This document shows, piece by piece, positions 26,802-35,817 of a DNA stretch of 64,000 nucleotides; the first letter of the stretch is position 1; each line of letters begins with the position of its first letter. A program made the position numbers and the translations under genes. The notes under the pieces were generated by a model that saw nothing but the letters and a program-made list of their open reading frames with translations, ran no database searches and was not told the origin of the DNA. Source of the stretch: Rugosimonospora sp040255525 (GTDB lineage: Bacteria; Actinomycetota; Actinomycetes; Mycobacteriales; Micromonosporaceae); NCBI GenBank assembly GCA_040255525.1, contig JBDZVD010000021.1, positions 1 through 64,000 of the forward strand. The letters run 5' to 3'.

Positions 26802-28268
26802 ATGACATCCCGAACGACCCGGCGCGCCCGGCTGCTCGGCGGCATCGCCGTGCCGCTGGTGGCGGTCGCCGGTATCAGTTTCACGATCCTGGGCAACAAC
26901 CCGGCACAGGCCGCGACCGGGCTGGCCTCGGCGGCCGAGGCTCAGGGACGCTACTTCGGCGTCGCGTACGCGACCGCGCACGCCGGCGACTCCACGTACA
27001 GCAACATCGCCGGCAGCCAGTTCGACATGGTCACGCCCGAGAACGAGATGAAGTGGGACACCACGGAACCGTCGCAGGGCAACTTCAACTACGGCCCCGG
27101 CGACCAGGTGGTGAGCTTCGCGACCGCGCACAACCAGCGGGTCCGCGGCCACAACCTGGTCTGGCACCAGCAGCTACCGGGCTGGGTGAGCGGGCTGTCC
27201 GGCACCGCCGCGAAATCGGCCATGGAGAACCACATCACCAATGAGGTCACCCACTTCAAGGGCAAGATCTACGCGTGGGACGTGGTCAACGAGCCGTTCA
27301 ACGACGACGGTTCCTACCGGACCGACGTGTTCTACAACGCGTTCGGCGGGGGTGTGCAGTACATCGCCGACGCGCTGCGCACCGCGCACGCGGCCGACCC
27401 GAACGCCAAGCTGTACATCAACGACTACAACATCGAGGGCACCGGCGCCAAGGCGGACGCCATGTACAGCCTGGCCCAGCAACTGCTCCAGCAGGGCGCG
27501 CCGCTGAACGGCATCGGGTTCGAGACGCACCTCGCCGTGCAGTACGGGTTCCCCAACCAGATGCAGCAGAACATGGCGCGGTTCGCCAACCTCGGCCTGG
27601 ACGTGGCGGTCACCGAGCTGGACGTGCGCATGACACTGCCGGAGACCGCGGCCGAGGACAGCACGCAGGCCACCTACTACACGAATGTCATCAACGCCTG
27701 TAAGGCGGTCAGCCGGTGTGTCGGCTGGACGGTGTGGGGGGTGTCGGACAACTACTCCTGGGTTCCGGGCACCTTCTCCGGCCAGGGCGCGGCCCTGCTG
27801 TGGGACAGCAACGAGCAGCAGAAGCCGGTGTACACCACGGTACTGAACGCCCTGGGCGGGGGCAGCACACCGCCGCCGTCCAGCCCGCCGCCGACCAGTA
27901 CCCGGCCGAGCACCCCGCCGCCGTCGAGCCCGCCACCGACCAGCCAGCCGCCGACCAGCCAGCCCCCGGCGGGCGGCTGCACGGCCTCGTACAGCGTGGT
28001 GAACCAGTGGCCGGGCGGGTTCCAGGCGAACGTGATCGTCACCAACGGCTCCGCCGCGCGCAGTTCGTGGCAGGTCTCCTGGACGTTCCCGAACGGGCAG
28101 TCCATCACTCAGCTGTGGAACGGCACGCTGAGCCAGAGCGGCTCCAGCGTGACGGTTCGCAACGTGAGCTACAACGGCACCCTGGGCGCCGGCGCCAGCA
28201 CCTCGTTCGGTTTCACCGGTTCGTGGAACGGCAGCAACGCCGTCCCGACGAACATTTCCTGCCAGTAA
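26802..28268 (+). CDS. GH10 endo-1,4-beta-xylanase with CBM2
   Basis: Secreted xylanase of 488 aa. A signal peptide (about 1-37, cut near AQA) precedes a GH10 TIM barrel from about 42 to 350. The acid/base is Glu164 in WDVVNEPF and the nucleophile is Glu272 in VTELDVRM. A Pro/Ser/Thr linker (355-390) leads to a family 2 carbohydrate-binding module (GGCTASYSVVNQWPGG onward) with the usual Cys pair. I chose the ATG at 26802, after AAGGAAGAGG, because the signal peptide starts there; the frame is open further upstream without meaning. It would supply xylo-oligosaccharides for the GH67 and other enzymes encoded later in the window. Confidence 0.97.
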   Translation: MTSRTTRRARLLGGIAVPLVAVAGISFTILGNNPAQAATGLASAAEAQGRYFGVAYATAHAGDSTYSNIAGSQFDMVTPENEMKWDTTEPSQGNFNYGPGDQVVSFATAHNQRVRGHNLVWHQQLPGWVSGLSGTAAKSAMENHITNEVTHFKGKIYAWDVVNEPFNDDGSYRTDVFYNAFGGGVQYIADALRTAHAADPNAKLYINDYNIEGTGAKADAMYSLAQQLLQQGAPLNGIGFETHLAVQYGFPNQMQQNMARFANLGLDVAVTELDVRMTLPETAAEDSTQATYYTNVINACKAVSRCVGWTVWGVSDNYSWVPGTFSGQGAALLWDSNEQQKPVYTTVLNALGGGSTPPPSSPPPTSTRPSTPPPSSPPPTSQPPTSQPPAGGCTASYSVVNQWPGGFQANVIVTNGSAARSSWQVSWTFPNGQSITQLWNGTLSQSGSSVTVRNVSYNGTLGAGASTSFGFTGSWNGSNAVPTNISCQ

Positions 28269-28282
28269 CCGCCGCTACCGTG

Positions 28283-28311
28283 AGTGGGCGCCCCGATGCG
28301 GGGCGCCCACT
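28283..28311. terminator. Terminator after the xylanase gene
   Basis: AGTGGGCGCCCC and its perfect complement form a 12-bp stem with a 5-nt loop, 15 bp after the xylanase stop. It lies between convergent genes and may also end the rhomboid transcript. Confidence 0.85.
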
Positions 28312-28418
28312 TCGCCGTCGGCGTACGGCGGCGGCCACCGGCGTGGCCCGACCCGCACCGGGCACACCGCAGCCCACCACGAGGCGCGGTGCGGCACCGG
28401 ACGGGCCGCCGGGACACC

Positions 28419-29219
28419 TCAGCGCCGCAGCGAGTACCCGACCGGGGGCCGGCGGCCGCGCAGCGGGATCGCGAGCAGCGCACCGAGGACGAAGCCGGCC
28501 ACGTGGGCCAGGTACGCCACCGAACCCGCCTGCGACACCGCGTACCCCGCCGAGTAGACCCACTGCAGCACGAACCACATGCCCAACACGAGCCAGGCGG
28601 GCAGCCGGAGCGGGATGAACAACAGTACCGGAACCAGACTCCACACCCGGGCGCGCGGATAGAGCACCAGGTACGCGCCGAGCACCCCCGCGATCGCGCC
28701 GGACGCGCCGATCAGCGGCTGCGCCGAGCTGGCGTTCGCGAGCGCGAACACGTATGCCGCCGCATACCCACAGACCAGGTAGAACAACGCGAACCGCAGC
28801 CGGCCCAGCCGGTCCTCCACATTGTTGCCGAAGACCCAGAGGAACAGCATGTTGCCGAGCAGGTGCAGCCAGCCACCGTGCAGGAACATGGCGTACAGGA
28901 CGGACAGCGCCGGTATCTTGTGATATGCGGGTGGACCGACCAGGCAGCCGACCGCGCCGCCGCGCCCGACCCCCACCGCGCCATTCGGCACCCGGGCCAG
29001 TTGCCGGTCGTGCACCAGCTCGACGGGGATCGCCGAGTACCGGTCGTAGAACGCTTCCTGCTGGCACAGCTGGCTGACCGTGGTGCCCTGCACCCCGGTG
29101 CTGTGCGAGGCCGGGGTGAGCAGGAACACCACGACGTTGATCGCGATCAGGGCATAGGTGACCCAGGGGGTCCGGCGTACGGGCAGCACGTCGTGGACGG
29201 GAATCACCATAAGCATCAC
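28419..29219 (-). CDS. Rhomboid family intramembrane serine protease
   Basis: Membrane protease of 266 aa with six or seven helices. The catalytic Ser173 sits in LIGASGAIAGVLG and the partner His239 in YLAHVAGFVLGALLA. The conserved HGGWLHLLGNMLFLWVFG segment (about 114-131) belongs to the L1 loop and second helix. A Cys-containing loop near residues 50-92 precedes the core. I kept the ATG at 29219; an in-frame ATG three codons later is equally possible and neither has a strong ribosome binding site. Rhomboids cut membrane proteins within the bilayer. The target is unknown and the gene appears to be a single unit. Confidence 0.92.
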   Translation of the reverse strand: MMLMVIPVHDVLPVRRTPWVTYALIAINVVVFLLTPASHSTGVQGTTVSQLCQQEAFYDRYSAIPVELVHDRQLARVPNGAVGVGRGGAVGCLVGPPAYHKIPALSVLYAMFLHGGWLHLLGNMLFLWVFGNNVEDRLGRLRFALFYLVCGYAAAYVFALANASSAQPLIGASGAIAGVLGAYLVLYPRARVWSLVPVLLFIPLRLPAWLVLGMWFVLQWVYSAGYAVSQAGSVAYLAHVAGFVLGALLAIPLRGRRPPVGYSLRR

Positions 29220-29285
29220 TGTGCCCGAATCGGCGACTCCGCGCGACCCGGTCGGGCCGGAACGGCCGGCGGGCGCGGGCGGACG

Positions 29286-29321
29286 AAGACGGGCTCCGGC
29301 ATTCCGGCCGGAGCCCGTCTT
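29286..29321 (-). terminator. Terminator of the secreted hydrolase-like gene
   Basis: AAGACGGGCTCCGG at 29286-29299 pairs perfectly with 29308-29321 (14 bp, 8-nt loop). It lies just beyond the stop at 29334. On the plus strand the stem runs into TTTT. Confidence 0.8.
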
Positions 29322-29333
29322 TTCAGGCAGCCG

Positions 29334-31409
29334 TCAGCTGGACGGGCACGGGTTGCCGCCGCACACGTCCACCACGAAGCCGGTCAGCAGGAAGGTCGCC
29401 TTCTGCTGCTGTGCCTCCGGCTGTGCCCGGGGGAACTCGTGCGGGTCGTCGCCGTACTGCGGGCCGTCGGGCGCGAGGTTGGTCGGCGGTGGGTTGAACG
29501 CCGCCCCGCTGTTCCACATCACCATCGCCGAGCCGCGGTACGGGTGGTTCGGCAGTGCCGGGATGCCCCAGTACGGGTGCACCTCATCGGTCCAGCCGGG
29601 GGCGAGCGCCGGCTGGTACAGGCGGGCCCCGATCGTGCGGGCCTCGACCTCGGCCGCCGCGTTCGAGACCTGGTGATCGGCGAACGCCACGTGCATCAGG
29701 ACGGTGTGCACCGGAGTGTGGGGCAACGGGTGGCTGGTCAAGTGCTGAGCGTAGCCGTCGGCCTCACCCCGGTCCCAGAGCATCTGCAGCAGGCCGAAGA
29801 TGATCTGCTGGTCCTCGGGGTCGGGGTAGTACCCGTTCTCGATCTGCTGGAACGGCGCGAAGTCGACGCTGCGCTGCAGCAGCGTGGAGTAGTTCATGCC
29901 GGGTACGCCGAGCACCGCGCGGGTGAAGTCCTGGGCGATGGCGGTCAGCGCGCCGCCGTTGATGCCGCCCTGGCTGTTGCCGTCGTAGTGCAGGCCGCCC
30001 CGGACATCGATGAGCGGATGCCCGTGCGCGTCCTGGAACGCCGGGTTGCCCGCGAAGCCGGACCGGGTGTCCATCGCCCGGCCGAGGAACAGGAAGTTCA
30101 GGAAGCCCTGCTGGAGCCGGTCCGGTACGGCGGCGAACGTGGACACGTCGGCCCACACCCCGGCGACGAAGTTCACGTCGGCGGCGGCGAGCCCGATCCA
30201 ACTGGTGGCGCAGAACATGAAGTCCTGCCCGTTGGACATGTCCTTGACGTTGCCCGCGTTGATCTCCGTCGGCGAGCCGAGCAGGCCGTGGCCGTACAAA
30301 GACAGGTGCGCGGGGTGCGCCGGATCGGCGGACCGGGGGATGTTGCAGACGAAGTCCGCTTCGAGGTCCTGACCGGACGGGGTGGGCAGGGCGTCCGGTG
30401 TGGCCGGAAGCCCGTCGCCGCCGGCCGGCCCGTAGTGCAGCCGCGAGCCCGGGCCACCCGAACCGGTGAGGAACGACGGCACCGTCACGGTACCCACGAC
30501 CTGCCGGGCGATTCGGGCGTCCTGAGCGGTCCGGTAGTCGGTGACCGAGGTGACCGTGAACTTCGGCGCGGACCTGCCCAGCGCCCTGAACGCGGTGTCG
30601 CGGATGGCGAGCATCCGGCCGGTCAGGTTCTGCTCGCTGGCAACCGTGAAGTCCCACGCCAGGTAGAGGTCGCGGCTGCGTACCCCGTGCGCGGCCAGGG
30701 ACGCGGCGATGCGCTGGACCTGGCTGTCGCGGGCGGTCCGGTGGCGGCCGGTGGCCGCCAACGCCGAGGTGAAGGCGGCCGGCGCCGCGATCGGCCGGCC
30801 GGCACGGTCGCGCAGGTTGCGCAGCCCGACCAGGTAGGTCGCGCCCTCGTCGAGCGCCACGGCCGGCCGGACGATGAGCAGTTGCCGGTCCGGTTCGGCG
30901 GTGGCGTGCGCGTCGAGCTCCGCCCAGTAGGGCGTGCGCCGGCCGGTACGCGCGTTGATGAGCACGATCGGCGCGTCCGCGCGCAGCGACGAGCCGACAT
31001 CGGTCACCGGCGCGATCCGCGACCTGGCCACGTCGAGCCCGGGCACCTGGACCAGGATCGGCTCACCCGGGCTGAACCCGTCCTGCCGGTTCCACTCGGT
31101 GGGGTCGATGTGCCGGCCGAGCACGTTGGCGGGCATCGCGGCCGCGTCGAAGTGCACGCGCAGTCCCGTCGCGCTGTGCCGGTCGGGGACGGTGAAGTAG
31201 TTGTTGGGGAACGGCAGCATGCAACCGGCCGGGGCGACCGGATCGCATGACCCGCTGGTCGCGGTGGCTGTGGTTGTGGCGGTGGCTGTGGTTGTGGCGG
31301 TGGCTGTCACGGTGGCGGGGGCGGCGCTGGCGCCGGTGGTGCCGGCCAGGACGAGGCCGAGCAACACCGTTGTGCCGGGCACAGCCCATCGCGCGGTGCG
31401 GCGACGCAC
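29334..31409 (-). CDS. Secreted serine-hydrolase-like protein of unknown function
   Basis: Exported protein of 691 aa from the GTG at 31409, which follows GGAGGTAAC. A signal peptide (about 1-32) is followed by a Thr/Ala repeat encoded by three 18-bp units. The mature part begins with CDPVAPAGCMLPFPNNYFTV. Its C-terminal half shows alpha/beta-hydrolase features: LSLYGHGLLGSP, a likely oxyanion region, and YDGNSQGGINGG, whose Ser sits in a G-x-S-x-G elbow. A late HVAFADHQVSN may supply the Asp/His side. I cannot assign a family name or substrate; a lipase/esterase-like role is possible. It is a lone gene with its own terminator. Confidence 0.8.
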   Translation of the reverse strand: MRRRTARWAVPGTTVLLGLVLAGTTGASAAPATVTATATTTATATTTATATSGSCDPVAPAGCMLPFPNNYFTVPDRHSATGLRVHFDAAAMPANVLGRHIDPTEWNRQDGFSPGEPILVQVPGLDVARSRIAPVTDVGSSLRADAPIVLINARTGRRTPYWAELDAHATAEPDRQLLIVRPAVALDEGATYLVGLRNLRDRAGRPIAAPAAFTSALAATGRHRTARDSQVQRIAASLAAHGVRSRDLYLAWDFTVASEQNLTGRMLAIRDTAFRALGRSAPKFTVTSVTDYRTAQDARIARQVVGTVTVPSFLTGSGGPGSRLHYGPAGGDGLPATPDALPTPSGQDLEADFVCNIPRSADPAHPAHLSLYGHGLLGSPTEINAGNVKDMSNGQDFMFCATSWIGLAAADVNFVAGVWADVSTFAAVPDRLQQGFLNFLFLGRAMDTRSGFAGNPAFQDAHGHPLIDVRGGLHYDGNSQGGINGGALTAIAQDFTRAVLGVPGMNYSTLLQRSVDFAPFQQIENGYYPDPEDQQIIFGLLQMLWDRGEADGYAQHLTSHPLPHTPVHTVLMHVAFADHQVSNAAAEVEARTIGARLYQPALAPGWTDEVHPYWGIPALPNHPYRGSAMVMWNSGAAFNPPPTNLAPDGPQYGDDPHEFPRAQPEAQQQKATFLLTGFVVDVCGGNPCPSS
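31261..31314 (-). repeat. Three 18-bp coding repeats after the signal peptide
   Basis: GCGGTGGCTGTGGTTGTG is repeated perfectly at 31261 and 31279, with a diverged third copy to 31314. On the coding strand each unit adds six residues (Thr/Ala), so length changes keep the frame. Confidence 0.8.
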
Positions 31410-31540
31410 GTTACCTCCGGGGTAGGCGTGGGAGCTTCGCGGCTCAAGCGATCTCTTTCTACAAGACAGCGCCGGCCCCGGCAATACCCGCCGGTAACAT
31501 GCGGATCGCCGGGCGGACTCTTACCCGGACGGTCCGGCGG

Positions 31541-32308
31541 TCAGGCCCACTGGACCCGCACCCGCGACCGCCACGTGTCGACGACATCGGACCGGCCCTC
31601 CACAGCCAGTTCGTCGGCCCGGTTCCACAGGCTCAGGTAGACCTGTGCGGCGCCGCCGGAGAGCACGGCGTCGACCGGGCCGGCCCGCGCCGGGGTGGTC
31701 ACCACCGGGCCGTCGCTGATCCGCAGCGTCCAGGCGTGCCCGGTGTCGTCCGCCCTGACCATGATCGAATACGGCTCGGTGGAGCGCAGCCGGCCGCTGT
31801 CGCGGGTGATGAAGCCGGTGAGCAGTTCGTCGATCCCGTCGGCGGCGAACGCCGGATCGAGGTCGACCTCGGCGGCCGACGGCCACCGGCCGAGCCGGGC
31901 CGAGACGGCGTCCACGCTGTGCATGGTCGTCTCGTGCGCCTGCCGGCGGGCCCAGAACCGGCGCGGTGGCGGGGCATCCTTGAGAAACACCGTGGCCTCG
32001 GCGTCGTCGGGCGTGGAGGCCAGCGTCTCGACGAGGGCGGCCAGCCCCTCGGAGAACCAGCCGAGCGGATCGGCGCAGTGCCGCCCCTCCTCCTCCGAGG
32101 CATCGGTGTCATACCCGGTGTCGCCGCGCAGTTGGGCGGCCGCCCAGCGATGGACCGTGCCCTGGTGGGCCACGAGTTCGCAGACGTCCCAGGTCGGACA
32201 CGTGGGGACCGGCGCGTGCCTCCCGGCCGCTTCCGCGGACTCGCGCAGGACCGTGCCCGCACGGACGAGCGCGTCCACATGGCGCTCGATGCTCAGGTGA
32301 GTCGGCAT
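31541..32308 (-). CDS. Maleylpyruvate isomerase family (mycothiol-dependent) protein
   Basis: Cytosolic protein of 255 aa in the MDMPI/DinB-like family. The N-terminal four-helix domain shows HVDALVRAGTVLRESAEAAG, PTCPTWDVCELVAHQGTVHRW and the metal-site His in RRQAHETTMHSVDA. The C-terminal MDMPI domain includes GHAWTLRISDGPVV and SLWNRADELAVEG. Family members use mycothiol, the actinobacterial thiol, for isomerisation or transfer reactions. Most paralogues have no known substrate. The ATG at 32308 opens the conserved region and an AGGA lies upstream. It is divergent from the GH43-type gene. Confidence 0.88.
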   Translation of the reverse strand: MPTHLSIERHVDALVRAGTVLRESAEAAGRHAPVPTCPTWDVCELVAHQGTVHRWAAAQLRGDTGYDTDASEEEGRHCADPLGWFSEGLAALVETLASTPDDAEATVFLKDAPPPRRFWARRQAHETTMHSVDAVSARLGRWPSAAEVDLDPAFAADGIDELLTGFITRDSGRLRSTEPYSIMVRADDTGHAWTLRISDGPVVTTPARAGPVDAVLSGGAAQVYLSLWNRADELAVEGRSDVVDTWRSRVRVQWA

Positions 32309-32535
32309 GCCCCAGATCCTAATGAGGGACGGCCACCGACAAATTCCGGGCCGCGCCAGTGGTTTTGCGGAATTCGCCGGCTGCGGCCGTGCTACCGTGA
32401 CGCCATCGAGACATAGATCACCAGCGATTGGCGGCATTTCTCCCGCTCGCCGTCACCCCCACGCGGCACCGTCCCGCCGCCGGCCTGCCCGGCCAGCCTC
32501 CCGGGCAGGTCGCCAGAGACCCGGAAGGGATCGCC

Positions 32536-33918
32536 ATGAGGAAGAGACTCGCACCTGTGCTCCTGGTACTGCTCTGCGCGCTGGGGCTGTCCGCCCGGTC
32601 GGCATCGGCCGCGCCCGTGACGATCACCCCGGGTACGGTGTGGACCGACACGACCGGCAATGTGATCCAGGCGCACGGCGAGGGCATCACCAAGGTCGGC
32701 GACACCTACTACTGGCTCGGCGAGGACAAGACCTCCGGCTCGCCGTTCCAGAACATCAGGTGCTACTCCTCCACCGACCTGAGTCACTGGACGTTCGTAG
32801 CCAACGTGCTCAGCCGCCAGGCCAGCGGCGACCTCGGACCCAACCGGGTCGTCGAGCGCCCGCACGTCATCTACAACGCCAGCACGGCCACCTACGTCAT
32901 GTACATGCACATCGACAACAGCAGCTACTCCGAGCGCAAGGCCGGCGTGGCCACCAGCGGCAGCATCTGCGGCAGCTACACCTACCGGGGAAGCTTCAAG
33001 CCACTGGGCCACGACAGCCTGGACGACAACCTGTTCCTCGACGGCGGCACCGGGTACTTCATGAGCGAGGACCGCACCAACGCCAAGCTGCAGATCTACC
33101 AGCTGTCGCCGGACTTCCTGAGCGTGACCGCACTGGTCAAGACGCTCAACCAGTACGAGGCGCCGGCCATGGCGAAGATCGGCGGCACCTACTTCCTGTT
33201 CGGGTCGCACCTGACCGGCTGGTCGACCAACGACAACCAGTACGCGACGGCCACCTCCATCACCGGCACCTGGAGCGCCTTCCACAGCTTCGCCCCGTCC
33301 GGTTCCAACACCTGCAACTCGCAGACCACGTCCATCCTCCCGGTCGCCGGCAGCAGCACGACCAGCTACCTGTTCCTCGGCGACCGGTGGAACTCCGGCA
33401 ACCTGGCCGACTCCCGCTACGTCTGGGAGCCGTTGAACGTCAGCGGAACCACCGCGTCGATCAGCTGCCAGGCGAGCTGGACCGTCGACACGGCGACCGG
33501 CACGGTCGGCGCCGGCAGCGGCGGCGGGACCGACAGCTCGATCATCCGGGGCGTCGGTTCCCAGCGGTGCCTGGACGTGCCCAACTCGTCGACCGCCAAC
33601 GGCGTGCAGATCGAGATCTGGGACTGCAACGGTGGCAGCAACCAGTCCTGGACGCTCACCTCGGCGAGGGAACTGCGGGTCTACGGCAACAAGTGCCTGG
33701 ACGTCGCCGGCGCCGCCACGTCCCCCGGCACGAAGGTCGAGCTGTGGGACTGCAACGGCGGTACCAACCAGCAGTGGGTGTTCAACAGCAACGGCACCAT
33801 CACCGGGGTGGGATCCGGACTGTGCCTCGACGTGACCGGCGCCGCGACCGCCAACGGCAGCCTGGTCGAGATCTGGACCTGCAACAACGGGTCGAACCAG
33901 CAGTGGAGGCGGTCATAG
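32536..33918 (+). CDS. Secreted GH43-type glycosidase with C-terminal CBM13
   Basis: Exported protein of 460 aa. The signal peptide ends near ARSASAAP (about 25). A five-bladed beta-propeller of GH43 type follows (VIQAHGEGITKVGDTYYWLGED, then CYSSTDLSHWTF and VERPHVIYN). It most resembles the exo-beta-1,3-galactanase-like subfamily. The C-terminal 120 residues are a ricin-type CBM13 with three repeats, each ending in a QxW-like motif (NQSWTL, NQQWVF, NQQWRR). The ATG at 32536 follows GGAAGGG. It would act on galactan side chains of plant arabinogalactan. The contig join begins about 100 bp downstream of its stop. Confidence 0.9.
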   Translation: MRKRLAPVLLVLLCALGLSARSASAAPVTITPGTVWTDTTGNVIQAHGEGITKVGDTYYWLGEDKTSGSPFQNIRCYSSTDLSHWTFVANVLSRQASGDLGPNRVVERPHVIYNASTATYVMYMHIDNSSYSERKAGVATSGSICGSYTYRGSFKPLGHDSLDDNLFLDGGTGYFMSEDRTNAKLQIYQLSPDFLSVTALVKTLNQYEAPAMAKIGGTYFLFGSHLTGWSTNDNQYATATSITGTWSAFHSFAPSGSNTCNSQTTSILPVAGSSTTSYLFLGDRWNSGNLADSRYVWEPLNVSGTTASISCQASWTVDTATGTVGAGSGGGTDSSIIRGVGSQRCLDVPNSSTANGVQIEIWDCNGGSNQSWTLTSARELRVYGNKCLDVAGAATSPGTKVELWDCNGGTNQQWVFNSNGTITGVGSGLCLDVTGAATANGSLVEIWTCNNGSNQQWRRS

Positions 33919-34226
33919 CGTGACGGTGCGCCGGGGGGCCTGGTCGGCACGGGGGACCGTCCCGGCGTCGGAGGCAGTGCCACAGGGAGGTCCGGGTGCG
34001 CGGAGTCCAGGTCANNNNNNNNNNCGGGGAGGAGCTCGGGACCAGCACCACGGGGGCGAACCAGGGGGGGGGGGGGCCAAGGGGGGGCGGGGCCCGGGGG
34101 GGCGGCCGCGACCGGGAACCCCGTCACGCCGTTAGAGGCAGGGTAGGGTGGTGACGGAGCGCCGGGAAGCCTGGTCGGCATGAGCAACTGTCCGGAAATC
34201 GGACGCACTGCCACAGGAAGGTCCGG
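33919..34226. other. Contig join with duplicated low-quality flank
   Basis: Ten Ns occupy 34015-34024. About 93 bp left of the gap (33922-34014) closely resemble 34153-34250 on the right, including the leader and first codons of the antiporter gene, but with extra G residues. Unusual G runs surround the gap (34060-34110). This looks like two contig ends that overlap but were not merged, not a real duplication. No genuine gene is visible here. Confidence 0.85.
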
Positions 34227-35765
34227 ATGCGCGGAGTCGAAATCATCCTGCTGCTGGTCGTGCTGGCCACCGCGGTCGCGGCGTCCGCGCGCCGGCTCCG
34301 GGTACCGGCGCCCTCCCTCCTGGTGGTCGCCGGCCTGCTGGTCGCCTTCCTGCCCGGCGTACCCGCCATCCAGCTCTCCCCCAGCCTGGTGGGCCTGGTC
34401 GTGCTGCCTCCGCTGCTGTACGCGGCCGGACAGGATCTGTCCTGGCGGGAGCTGCGCCCGGTGTGGCGCCCGGTCACCGTACTGGTGGTCGGGCTGGTCA
34501 TCGCGTCCGCCGCCGCGGTGGGCGTGGTCGCCTCGGCCGTCGCGGGCCTGCCGGCGTCCATGGCGTTCGTGCTCGGCGCGGTGCTCGCCAGCACCGATCC
34601 GGTGGCGGTCACCGCCCTGGGCCGGCGGCTGTCGCTGCCCGGCCGCGTCCACGCGCTGATCCAGGCGGAGAGCCTGTTCAACGACGCGAGCAGCCTGGTG
34701 CTGGTCAGGGTGGCGGTCGCCGCCGCGGTGGCCGGCGGCGCGGTGTCCTGGTACCGGGGCGTCGGCCAGTTCGCGCTGCTGGCCGGCGGCGGGGTGCTGA
34801 TCGGCGCCGCGGTGGCCGGCGGCGTCGCGCTGATCCGGCGGCGGACCGAGGATCCGGTACTGGAGACCGTGACGGCGCTGGTCACCCCGTACGCCGGGTA
34901 CGTCCTCGCCGAGACCGCACACGTGTCCGGCGTCACCGCGGTCGTGGTCTCCAGCGTCATCCTCGCCGGTCAGTTCACCCGGCTGACCGACGCGCGGATC
35001 CGGCTCCAACTGCACGCGGTGTACGACACCGTGGTGTTCCTGCTGGAGAGCGTCGTGTTCAGCCTCATCGGGCTTGAGCTTCCCGGCCTGATCCGCGCGG
35101 CCGACGGGCGCACCGGAGCCTGGTTCGTCCAGGCGCTGGCGATCACCGCCACCCTGCTCGCCGTCCGCGTCCTGTGGGTCTTCCCGCTGTCGCTGGCCGC
35201 TTCGGCCCGGCGCGGCGGGCCGCGATCCTGGCGGGTACCGGCCGTCGTTTCGTGGGCCGGCGCGCGCGGCGTGCTGCCGCTGGCCGCTGCCCTGTCGATC
35301 CCGCTCACGGCGCGGCACGGTGCCCCGCTGGCCGGTCGCGACCACGTCCTGCTGCTGACCACCGCGGTCATCGTCACGACGCTGATCGTCCAGGGATTCA
35401 CGCTGGGCCCGCTGGTGCGCCGCTCCGGCGTCGCGCTGCCGGCGGAGCACGCCCGCAACGAGATGGCGGCCGCACGCACCGCCATGTCCCGCGCCGTGCT
35501 GGCCTACCTCGACGAGGTGGAGGATCGGCAGGCGGCGCCGGGCGCGATGGTCGCCCAGTTGCGCCAGCTCCAGCAGTCCCGCCTGGACATGCTGGAGGGC
35601 CGGTCGGACGACACCCGGCCGGCCATGCGGCAGCTGCGCCGCGACGTGCTCGCCGTCGAGTCGGCGGTGCTGACCCGGCTGTACGAGGAGGGCACGATCG
35701 GCGCGGACACCCGCCGGCGGCTGCAACGCCGGCTGGATCTGGAGGAGAGCAGCATCGCCGAGTGA
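34227..35765 (+). CDS. Na+/H+ antiporter (CPA1 family)
   Basis: Inner-membrane cation/proton antiporter of 512 aa with about twelve helices. The CPA1 signature around ASTDPVAVTALGRRL (about 128-142) contains the transport Asp, followed by ESLFNDASSLVLVRVAV. A cytosolic C-terminal tail (about 405-512) is Arg/Glu-rich and probably regulatory. The ATG at 34227 follows GGAAGG. It would help pH and sodium homeostasis. The gene is single, running into a hairpin before the convergent GH67 gene. The sequence just upstream is affected by the contig join, so the promoter cannot be trusted. Confidence 0.92.
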   Translation: MRGVEIILLLVVLATAVAASARRLRVPAPSLLVVAGLLVAFLPGVPAIQLSPSLVGLVVLPPLLYAAGQDLSWRELRPVWRPVTVLVVGLVIASAAAVGVVASAVAGLPASMAFVLGAVLASTDPVAVTALGRRLSLPGRVHALIQAESLFNDASSLVLVRVAVAAAVAGGAVSWYRGVGQFALLAGGGVLIGAAVAGGVALIRRRTEDPVLETVTALVTPYAGYVLAETAHVSGVTAVVVSSVILAGQFTRLTDARIRLQLHAVYDTVVFLLESVVFSLIGLELPGLIRAADGRTGAWFVQALAITATLLAVRVLWVFPLSLAASARRGGPRSWRVPAVVSWAGARGVLPLAAALSIPLTARHGAPLAGRDHVLLLTTAVIVTTLIVQGFTLGPLVRRSGVALPAEHARNEMAAARTAMSRAVLAYLDEVEDRQAAPGAMVAQLRQLQQSRLDMLEGRSDDTRPAMRQLRRDVLAVESAVLTRLYEEGTIGADTRRRLQRRLDLEESSIAE

Positions 35766-35775
35766 GGCGCGGGCC

Positions 35776-35808
35776 GCCCCGGTGCCGGCTACCGCGCTGG
35801 ACCGGGGC
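35776..35808. terminator. Bidirectional terminator candidate
   Basis: GCCCCGGT at 35776-35783 pairs with ACCGGGGC at 35801-35808 between the convergent antiporter and GH67 stops. The stem is only 8 bp with a 17-nt loop. Confidence 0.5.
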
Positions 35809-35817
35809 CCTGCGGTA

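Noticed and set aside
26434..26805. Plus-strand frame in the xylanase control region
   Set aside because: No ribosome binding site or family match, and it overlaps operator-like boxes and hairpins.
33922..34250. Apparent tandem duplication of the antiporter leader
   Set aside because: The ten Ns and homopolymer G runs point to overlapping contig ends, not a biological duplication.
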